From NCBI GenBank assembly GCA_000727475.1, contig KL647311.1, positions 995,535 through 1,059,534 of the forward strand: DNA of 64,000 bases, read 5' to 3'. The notes under the pieces were generated by a model. That model ran no database searches, had not been told where the DNA came from, and saw only the letters and a program-made list of their open reading frames with translations. A program made the translations under genes and the position numbers. How positions within the stretch are numbered: position 1 is the first letter of the stretch; every line of letters starts with the position of its first letter. Shown piece by piece: positions 50,401-61,800 of this stretch. Origin of the DNA: Sarcocystis neurona (taxonomy: Eukaryota; Apicomplexa; Conoidasida; Eucoccidiorida; Sarcocystidae).

Positions 50401-53400
50401 GCTGCGTCTGCGGCTGCGGCAGAACTCTCGCTGCCCCAAGAGAAGAAATCCAGCAGCGGCAGGAATCCTGCAACAGTAGCAGCAGCACCAACAGCAGCAG
50501 GTTGGCTGCAGAAGAAACAGCAGCAGGTGAGACGTACCAGGAGCACCAGTAACCGCAGGACACGTACAAACAGCACCTACATCAGCAGCTCAGCAAGCCA
50601 CTGCAGGACAAGCAGCAAAATTAGCAGCAGCAAGAGCAGCAGCATCGGAAAAAGGCGCGTAGCAACAGCAGCAACAGAAGCAGCAGCATCGGAAAACGGC
50701 GCGCAGCAACAGCAGCAACAGAAGCAGCAGCAGAAGCGTATCGAACAAACGAAGCACCGGGGCTTGCTCCGGACGGCGCGCAGCAGCGCAGCAGCATCAC
50801 CGAGGGCAGCATCAGCGTCAAATGCAGGAGCAGGAACAGCGTGAACCCCATCAACAGCAGCAGCAGTGCCTGCCGCAGCAGCAGTGCCTGCCGCAGCAGC
50901 AGCACCAGCGTGAACCGCAGCAGCAGCAGCGTGCGCCGCAGCAGCAGGAGCAGCGTGAAGCGCAGCAAGAGCAGCAGCAGTGTGTGGTGCCGCAGCAGCA
51001 GCACCGTGAACCGCAGCAGCAGCAGCGTGTGCCGCAGCAGCAATAGCAGCGTGAACCGCGGCGGCAGTAGCACCGTGAAGCGCAGCGGCAGTAGCAGCGT
51101 GAAGCGCAGCCAGAGCAGCGGAACAGCAGCAGGAGCAGCGTAAACTGCAGCAGCAGGCTTGTTCGCACCACCCTTTGCTGCAGCAGAAGCGCTCGGGGAG
51201 GGGGTATCCGAGCGCTCCAGAAGATATTCGAGAACTTCGTTGAGCGCCTGCAGGAAGGGCACTGCAGCAGCAAAAAACAGGCCTGCCCGTCCTTCTGATT
51301 CCTTCCCTGCTGCTGCTCCTTCTTCTTCTTCGACGTCTGTTTCTGCTGCAGCGGAGGGGGCAGCCAAGTTCTCCCGCTGCTCCCTGGCATGCTGCTGCCT
51401 TCCTTGCGGCTGCTGCTCCTCCTGCATGTTCTTCTCCACGTGACCGTCGTCCTGGCCTTTTGTCGCAGCAGCAGCAAACCCCACAGTTGCTGGCGCTGCT
51501 GCTTCCCTCTCCCCAGCACCAGCGGCTCCTGCAGCGTGATGCTGCTGCTGCGAGAAACCCAGCTGAAGTCCGCTTCCTGCTGCTTCACCGGCGCTGCTGC
51601 TTTTGCTGTTGAAGCGGGTGCGGGCGCTACAGCGGCCGTTGGCAGAAGACGTTGACGACGCAGACGCTGCTGCAGCAGCAGCAGCAGGAGGTAGCAGAGC
51701 AGCAGGAGAGACAGCGAGCGACACTTGCGAAGCGAAGAAGTGAATCAGCGTGTACGAGACGTGGGAAAGGCTTGCGGTGTCGAGACACCTGCGGAAGAAG
51801 CAGCAACGCAGCAGCACCACAGCAGCCACAGTAGAGAATCCGCAGCAGCGAAGCGGCAGAGGCGCAGCAGCAACAGCGGCAGCAACACGCAAAGGAGGAA
51901 GAGCAAACGCACTACTCAAACGCTGCTGCAACAGCAGCAGCAGCAGTAGCCAGACATATGCGTGCGCTTCTGGCGCAGCACGTGCACCAACCGCAGCAGC
52001 TCACATAGCAGCAACAGCGACACAGGGTGAAGACGAGAGAAATGGAATCAGCAGCAGCACAGCAAGTCCCAACGAGACAGGTGCAGCGGCAGTGAGCAAG
52101 CCAAAGTCAAACAGAGACGGGACACAGCACAACAGCAGCAGCAGGAAGAAGAGGAGTAGAGCAAGAAAAGCAAAATTCTCGTGCAGCAGCAGCGCCTGCG
52201 TAGGCGAGGAGCAGATACAGCAGGCCGAACGGGGTGGCAGCAGGTCTTTCTGCAGCCTATGTCTTCCTGCGGCAGTGCAGCACCAGCTGCTGCTGCGCTA
52301 CTAGAAGAGAAGCAGCAGCAGCGGCTCCGCCGCAGCAGCCGGCGCAGGCCAGCAGCAGCTGAAAACAGCAGGGCAAGCCCGACAAGACATGAGGAGAAGC
52401 AGGAGCAGAACAGCAGCATACGAGGAAGCAGCAGCGCCAGCAACGAAGAGAAAGAGAGCAGCAGAAGAGTCCTGCAATGAAGGCAAAGAGCAGTAGCAGC
52501 AGCCGCCGCAGCAATAGAAACAGTCGCTGCAGCAGCGGAAGCAGTCGCAGCAGCAGCAGAAGCTGTCGCAGCGGCACTGGAGGGAACCGCGGCAGCAGCA
52601 GGGGAGGCAGCCGCGGCAGCAGCAGTAGAAGCAAGCCCAGCAGCAAAAGAAGCACCCACAGCGGCGGCAGTAGAGGCAACCGCAGCAGCAGCAGAAGCAG
52701 CTGCAGCAGCAGCCGCAGCAGCAGTGGAGGCAGCCCCGGCAGCACCAGCAGAAGCAGGCCCAGCAGCAGTTGAAGCACCCGCAGCAGCAGCAGTAGGGGC
52801 AGCTGCAGCAGCAGCGGGCGTACAAGCAGCTGCAACAGCAGTAGCTAGGTGAGCGAGAAGTTGCAGCACCAGCAGTTTGTGAAATGCAGAACTCGAGAAC
52901 GAAGCAGCAGCGGCAGGAGTCTGACCAAGAGCGTCAGCGCGGCAGCGGGCATTTAAAGTGCTGCTGCAGCAGGGACTCTATGAGAAGCAGCTGCAGCAGA
53001 AAGTTTAACAAGAGCAGCCCCAGCGGCAGCAGCAATTTTACGAGCAGCAGCAGTGTCCGGAGCAGCAGCGGCTGCAGAGAAGAGCAGCAGCTGCAGAGTA
53101 GAGCAGCAGCTGTTGAGAACAGTAGCTGCTGCAGCGTGTGAGCAGCAGGGCCGTGAGTTATACTTGAGCAAAGAAATGGCCAGGTCGGTCGCTTCTTCGG
53201 CAGAGTCGTCGACGAGAAACGCGGTGTCTATACTCCCCAGCTGCACACTCGCCGCTTCTTCTCCTGTCGCCTCTCCTGAGCCTTCACCTGCCGCGGGCCG
53301 AAGAGGCGCGTCTTGCAGCAGCTGCTGAGACTCGACGGGGTGCTGCTGCTGCTGAGGAATGCGACGGCGATTTGCTGTTTCCCACAAGTCCATGCTTCGC

Positions 53401-56400
53401 AGCAAAACCGGCAGCAGAGCCCCCGCCTGCTGTACCAGCGGCTGCAGCTGCGCCAGCTGCAGCAGCACGCACACAGCAGCAAAAGAGCAGCACAGAGAGA
53501 GCGGTTACAGCAACAGCAGCAGCACAGAGAGAGTCGCTACAACAGCAGCAGCAGCACAGAGAGAAATTTTGCCACAGCAGTACTAGCAGCTGCAGCAGAA
53601 CACAGGGCGAACTTGCTACAATCCTACCGCACCAGCAGCAGCAGCAAGAGAGAGACAGTCGCTACAACAGCAGCAGCAGCAGAAGCGGCAGCACAGACAC
53701 AAACAGTGAGACAGCAGCACTAGCAGCACCAGCAGCACGCAGAGAAAACCTGTTACAGTCCTCCTGCACCAGCAGCAGCAGTGCTACGGGATGTACTTCA
53801 GCAGCAGCAGCGTCAGTGTAGAATCACCAGCAGCAGGCGTGCAGAGGAAGCTGCTGCAGCGCCGACGGATGTGTTGTTGTAGCAGCAGGGCACAGAGCAT
53901 TGCTCACCGTCCGCAGCAGCAACATACAAGACGGTGACACAGCAGCAACAGCAGTAAGCGGAGGGGGCGAGCAATAACAAGTACACGCATGTGCACCAGG
54001 TGAAGCAGCGAATCAACACGGCGGGACTGCAGCAAAGCAGTCTGTGCACTCCACACATTTATATGTCCACAGGTCTGCATGCGGTTCTCTCTCTTCCGCT
54101 CTACCTTTCTCTCTACATAGACATGCATGGTCTTCGGCACAAGCTTTTACAACAGCTCTTGCGTGCACACACACATACACATATAGAGATATATACTCTC
54201 ATATCTATACACATGTATATATATATACACATACCGATATCTGCGGTATATATATACATATATATTTACGTAGGCGAGAGACGTAGAAGCGCAGTGTCGT
54301 AGTATACCTCCGCTGAATGTTGGTGGGGGGTGTGCCGGTGCTCGTGCTGCAGCAGAATGTTCTGTTGCTGCTGATGCTGTTGCTGCTGCTGCGACACACA
54401 CTTACGCAAAAGCACAGGCTGCCTCTTTCCGCCAGCAGACGTCGCAGGAGTACCCCAAGCAACAGCAGCAGCAGCAATAGCAGCAGCATCAACAGTAATA
54501 GCAACAACAGCAGCAAAAGCAACAGCAGCAAAAGCAACAGCAGCAAAAGCAACAGCAGCAAAAGCAACAGCAGCAAAAGCAACAGCAGCAAAAGCAACAG
54601 CAGCAATAGCGTGGCAGCAGCAATAGCGTGGCAGCAGCAATAGCGCAGCAGCCGAAGCCGCCGCCACCCAGCAGCAACATGCGGAACAATGGCGGCGAGA
54701 AGCGCAGGAGCAGCGCAGAAACAGCAACAGCAGGTGAGGTGGTGCGCAGCAGCAGCAGAAAGTCGCCAGTAGGAGCAGCAGCCGCACGAGGACAAGCAGC
54801 TGCAAAAAAGAAATGAGGGAAGACTTGCCCGGGCTTTCTTCGAAGCGAGCGCAGCAGCAAAGAGAGAGAAGCCGCCACAGCCTTCGTCTTCCCGCTTGTT
54901 CTTCTGTAAATAGACTTCCTGCAGATACACACATATTATATATAACAACAAGCAGCAGCAAGACAAAATAATAGCGGCAGCAGCCTTCTTCTCCTCACAT
55001 ATAACTAGTAGTAGAGATACCAACACAGAGCAGCAAAGGGGAAGAGAAGCCGGTGTATTATATTCTCCTTCTCTGTTGTTCTTCCGTAAATACATTTCCT
55101 GCCCACATACATGTACAGGACAGATAACGCGTTCAGAAAGAGATATTTTCGCAGACACATCAACTCACTATTTCTCTGCAATGCTGGGTCCGGCCGCGCA
55201 TGCACTTGCATGCACCACCTTCACGCAAAAGACACCCCACCCCCCCCTCCCCGACTTCCCTCTGCCCCCGGGACACATACATGCAGAAGAAAATGTACAC
55301 CTCCACATTTGTAGGACTTGCTGATATAAATAGAAATATCATGAAGAAAATGTCCCTCGCAGGAGACACACATACACACACACACATATACAGAGAAGTC
55401 AATATATATTTGCATATACGTAGGACATACTGATCGTCGTAAATACTCGTGGAGATCCTCGTCGCATCGATACATACATACGATTCATGTACATGAAAAT
55501 GTAGTTACTTGTCATATACATGCATATACATACATACATATATACATATATATATATATTCATCCTTGTGAAGATAAATGTGTTTGTACAGAGACACGTA
55601 TACACACATATACGTTTATACTTATATATACCTACGTACACACATATATGTACAGAGACGCGTATATATATATATGTATTCATATAGATGCGTATAGACA
55701 AGTATACGCATATATACGTGTATACACATCTATATATATGTATATATATATATATATAAATACATTTGTATAGAGAAAGGTATACACATATACACACATA
55801 TATGTATATTTATACGCATACATAAACACAGATACGTACAGACACACGTCCATATAAATACATATATATATATGTATATATAGATACGTATAGACACGTC
55901 TCAGAACACGTTATATATATATACATAGAGAGAGAGACAATTTGTTGAAGAGTTTTCTGGCGTGTATATAGTGGCCATCCAATGCAAGGAAGTGAATATA
56001 CGTCAACATATATAGAGGCGTTGTGAATATTTGGAAGAAAACATCGAAGTCCCCGTAGAGATACCGCCGTCATACCGACACACAGACAGCATACATGTAT
56101 GTAGAAGTACTTCCCATGTATACACATTCACACAGATATACATACAGACATACATATATAATTATATATATATAAACACACGTAGACATACACATAGACA
56201 CATGTGTATACATATACGTATAGAGACCTCTCAAAGTCCGTTATATATATATGTATATATGTATTTCTATCTATCTATTTATCTACCCGTTTATCTGCCT
56301 ATACAAATATATATATATATAGGGAGAGCTACAGCTGAAAAGTGTTTTGCTTGTATATGTAGTAGTCGCCCCTACAAGTTTACGTCTCGAATAACCGCCC

Positions 56401-58863
56401 TTTCAACGTTCATATATACGTGCATGCGCATACAAACAAGGAGGCACATCAACTATACATACACATATATATATATATGTGTGTATGACATGTGAACATA
56501 CTATTATACGGGCATACGTTTATGTGGATATAGGGAAGAGAGAGATGTATGTAAGTATGTGTGAACACAACTTTACATATATATATATATAATGACGAGC
56601 AACGAGATATGGATATTGTGACTTATATTTCTACCTAACGGTGAGCACAATCATACATACATATATATATATATATACATGCAAATCCAAGGGTACATGC
56701 ATATGTAGTGATTTCGTCACACATTAATGCATATATATATATTTACATTTGAATAGATACATACTTGTAGTATATACACACTTATATACACGTATACATA
56801 TATATATTTACACATAGTGAATAGTGAGGAATGTGCTAGAAAAAGCCGACCTGCGGAGAGGGGAGCCGCCACGCGTGCAGCCCAAGAGGCGACACTTGGC
56901 CGTAAAAGCACGTCCGAGGAATCTTCTTTCTCTACCGCAGCAGTAGCAGCAGCAGCAACGCAGCAGCGGCAGCAAGGGGGGCAGCAGCAGCAGCAAAAGA
57001 AGCAGCAGCAACAGCGGCAAGGAACGCAGCAGCAGCAGGGGAAGCAGTCGCAGCAAGAGAAGCAGCACTCGCAGCAGCCGCAGCAGATGAGGAGGAAGAG
57101 CAGCAATAGTTGCAGCAGCAGTAGTTGCAGCAGCAATAGTTGCAGCAGCAGCAGTTGCAGCAGCGAAGTAGAAGAAGCGAAACCCTACCAGTTCCTTCGC
57201 GACCCGCAGAGAGCCGCAGCAGGGGAGCCGGAGGGGAGGGCCGTCGAGTTGCTGCTGCTGCTGCTGCAACAGCAGCTTCTGCTGCAGCTGCTGCTCCGAG
57301 TGATCCAGCAAATAGCGCGACGCTGGTGAGCAGGCAGGGCCCGGCGCGCTCGACTGCAGCACCACCACCCGGAGCAGCCGCAGCAGCTGCGACTGCACGC
57401 CAACAGCAGCAGCAGCAACACACGCATGAACAGCAGCAGCAGCAGCAAGAATGTGTACGCACAGCAGCAGCAGCGGTGGCAGCGAAAAGAAGGCAGCAAG
57501 ATCACGCGCATGCAACAGAAGGAGCAGCAGCAGACTACAGCCAGGCACGGCTTACGAGCAATGCAAAAAATCAACGAAGCAGCTGCAGCGACACCAAGAC
57601 GACCACCCTGTATGAAGAGTGCCTCTACAGCAGCGCCGGCAGCAACGCATGCGTCGCGGCCGCGGTGCAGGCAGCCACACCGGCACAACTCACATGTAGA
57701 GAACACCACAGCAACAGCAGCAGCCGCAGCAGCCAAGATGCGACAGCAGCGCCAATCCCAGGGACTGGCTGAGGCGCAACAGCAGCAGCAGCACGAGAAG
57801 CGCATGGATCCACGACACGCAAAGACACAGCAGTCGCTACATGCAACACGCGACATGAAAAGCCGAGCAACACCAGCGGCAGCAGCACTAACAGCAGCAG
57901 TGCGGCTGGACAGACGGCAGCAGCAGCAGCAACAGCGGTTCAACACGTAAGGCAAGCAGTTCTTGCAGACCGAAGACGTTTTCTGCAGCAGCAGCCTCCC
58001 CGCACTGCTCGACAGCGCTCCGGCAACAGTGTCTCACGGAAGTGCCAGCAGCGGCGACGTAGATAGCAGCGTCGGCAGCAAGTGGCGGCCACAGCAGCAG
58101 CAATAGCGTAGGGTCTGCGACACGGCGACATCTTTGCCTATCACACAGGTTGCAGCAGCCGCAGTAGCAGGAGCCGCAGCTGCAACAGGAAAGGCGGGAA
58201 AAGGAGGACTGTTGAGGAGACGGAGAAGCAGCAGCGGCAGTGGACGACGGGGAGGGAAAGTGGTGCCCGCCCAACGTACCTGCATGGCTTTTTCTGCATG
58301 CGTGACAGCCGCGTCGAGCGTCTGAATGAGCGGCGCTGCAGCAAGACAGGCAAGCTCTTTGGCTCGGCTTGTGGGGTGAACAGCGGCAACGAACAGCCGC
58401 AGCAGCTCAGCAGCAGCACTCTTGACTGCAGCAAAAGAAGCAGCAGAAGAAAGCGGCGGGGAAAACGAAGCGGAAGAGCAAGGTGAAGGCACGGCGATAT
58501 TTCCAGCAGAGCAAACGGGGAATGAAGCAGCAGCGGCAGAAGGAAGCACCGCGAAGGAGCAGCAGCCACCCGCGGCAGCAGCAGCAGCAGGAGTCCACAC
58601 ACAAGCAGCAGCGCCAGCAGAGGGAGGGGATGCCCCACCGTCAGCAGCAGCAAACGAACGCGAGGAGAACGGGGCGCAAAAAGAAGAAGAAAGCGAGGAC
58701 GGCAAGCGCAGCAATCGCAAGGCGACGATCGCGAACAGGTCTATGTAGTCAACAGCAGCAACGTCGTCGTACGAGCCGACGGATAACCGGCCTGCACAGA
58801 AAATGGCAGCGGCGCACACACACACACACACATACACACACACAGACGTATACATGCTTACAC

Positions 58864-58895
<32 letters not shown>

Positions 58896-61800
58896 GACCG
58901 TCCAGTTTCGACAGACATGCGTATATATATATATATCCTTAGACACACAGACAGAGACATACACTCACACACCCATACAAGTATACATGCATACATATAT
59001 ATATATATATGTGTATATGAGCATGTAATGATGTATGGAGACGCAGAGGCGCAAGCTTTTCTGGTGGTCCTTTTGACGGAGAGAAAGAGTTTCCAAAGAA
59101 GCAAGAGACAAGAACATTTTTGCTGCTGTTCAGAGAAGAGGATGAAGGCGGGGAAAGAAATGCATGCAGGAAACCGCTGCCTCAGCCCTGCGCGACCGTA
59201 GAACAGTGCAGCTTCCCTGTAGTCTCTACGCAGAGAAAACAAAGACGTCGACATATACATACATATATATATGTGGGTGCATGCAAGAAGAAGAGAGCTT
59301 CATACTGTGAGATAAACATTTGCCTCAATGTGAACGTAGAAATACGGACACATTGACACACACACACACACATACATGTACTAACAGCAGATACAGACAG
59401 AGAAATATATATATATATATATCTATCTATCAATGACACATGGATACACGGGCATGTACAATCTACGTATGTATGTATGTAATATTGATATATATATATA
59501 TATTCTATAGGCACAGCAGTATATATATATATATATACACATATATATATACATAGAGAAAGAGGAGGGGATTATGCAATTAATATATGTATAGGTGTGC
59601 ATACGGAGACGCACATATTGGCAGAGAGAGACGCAGGTGGAGGGAGACGCGGACAGAGGGAGATGTGTCTGTGCATGCAAAGACGAGAAACTGCAGAAGA
59701 AGAGAGACAGACGGGGACACAACGTGAACGAAAAGGGGAATTTCAGCCCAGAGACGAACACGAAACACAAGCATGCATCGGACGAGGAGGATTTCATGGC
59801 CTGACGGCTGTGCGTGCCCACACAGCTACACACACGAGCGGGGACAGCGTCTTCGCGCTTCAGCTAGCCACCACACTTGGGGTGTACGTACACCGCTTCA
59901 GCTAGCCACCACACTTGGGGTGTACGTACACCGCTTCAGCTAGCCACCACACTTGGGGTGTACGTACACCGCTTCAGCTAGCCACCACACTTGGGGTGTA
60001 CGTACACCGCATCAGCTAGCCACCACACTTGGGGTGTACGTACACCGCATCAGCTATCCACCACACTTGGGGTGTACGTACACCGCATCAGCTATCCACC
60101 ACACTTGGGGTGTACGTACACCGGGTAAGTCACACAGATTGTCAAAGACACGCACCCAGAGGGCTTCGCTCCTCCAGACGTGCCCACAGATAAAAACACG
60201 CACAGAGGCCGGCATTCGTCTCCTTCTACAGCAAGAAAGTTTGTGGGGTGTGTCCACATATATTGACGGAGACACATATCACTTGACGAAGAGAAAGACA
60301 TACTCGCAAGACTTATAAAGAAGAAGATTAGCTGCGGACCCACGAAACGTAGTTCAGACGCAACGTCTCTATCTCTAAATATACACACATCTGCACAGTA
60401 CGTATCTCTCTCCACCTATCTATCTATCCTATCTGCATATATCTATATCTATCTATATCTATCACCCTCCATATGTATATGGATATACTACGTATATGTA
60501 TGTATGTGGCGGAACATACTTATATATATGTGTACCTTGCAACTTAGCGGAGTACGCAGAGCAGCTGAATTGATGAAACGCAGCAGAAAAACGACGTTCC
60601 GGCATAGCGAGCAGCTGCTGCTGCTGGCAGGGAGTGGCCATTCCTGCTGCTGCCGCTACTGCGTGCTTCCCCTGCACAGCAGATGATGAAGACGCAGGAA
60701 AACAGGGATAAGGAGAAGGCGGCGGAGAGAAGGAACTAGAAGGAGGAGATGAAGAGGGCGAGAAATAGAGCAGCCGCGCATGCAAGGCGTTCAGCAGCAG
60801 CAGTTCTTCACAAACGAAATGCTGCTGCATCGCCTCGACGAGAAGCGGGCCCTCGCATTCTAGGAGCAGCGTCAGCAGCTGCAAATTTTGCAGCAGCACT
60901 TCGGCAGAAGCAACCGGCAGCCGCTGCTGCCGCAACTGCTGCTGCTGCTGCAACTGCTGCTGCTCGTGAGGCAACTGCTGCTGCTGGTGGGCCAACCGCT
61001 GCTGCTGCTGGAGCGCTGCTGCTGTGGCCTCTTCTCTGCCTTCGGCCGGTCTTCCCCCGCCGTCCCCCTCCCCTCCCCCTCCGGCAGCAGCAGCAGCAGG
61101 TAATGAGACGCCGGAGTCCAGCAGGCAGGCGAATATTGGGTTCAGCAAGTGCGGAAGATTATGAATAGCTTGTCGTACAAATGCGCGGGCTGCGTATCTG
61201 CATGCAACCACAGCAACACGTATTTTCGTACTCAAACGTACACACATACATATATTCACACGTAGAGAGAGAGGTAGATTTACACATAGATACACATATA
61301 TGTAGGCATGCGTATTTCTGCCTGCAGATGTATATATATATATATACATATGTATACGTATAGACACACGTCTGTCTGTACCACCCCACCACCTCAAGGT
61401 GTCTACATATATACCTCTACACATATGTATATATATATATATATATATACACAGATATCTACATATATATATATATTTTCTGTGTTCAGAGAGCGGAAGG
61501 GAGGACACGTTGTCGAGCATGTAGCAACAGATAGAGGCAGAGGCAGCGCTCTTGCTGCTGCATGCGCTGCAGGGTTTGGACTGCTGTGTTGTTCCGCTGG
61601 TGCTACTCAGCCCTCCCCCCCCGTAGCTGCTGCTTCTTTCTCGCTTCCTGCTGCTGTCGCTGCATCTTGGTTCACTTCCTCCTCCTGCTGCCGCTTCTTC
61701 TTCTCTTTCAGCTGCTGCTGCTGCTCTTTGTGCTGCTCCGCTGCTCTTCCTGGTAGCGTTCCGCTTCTGGTGGTGCTGCTGCGGCTACTCTGGGTTAACA

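Noticed and set aside
59953..60318. 121-codon plus-strand open frame through the 38-base repeat
   Set aside because: Generated by repeat periodicity; no start context, no conserved sequence, and it lies in a DOP1 intron.
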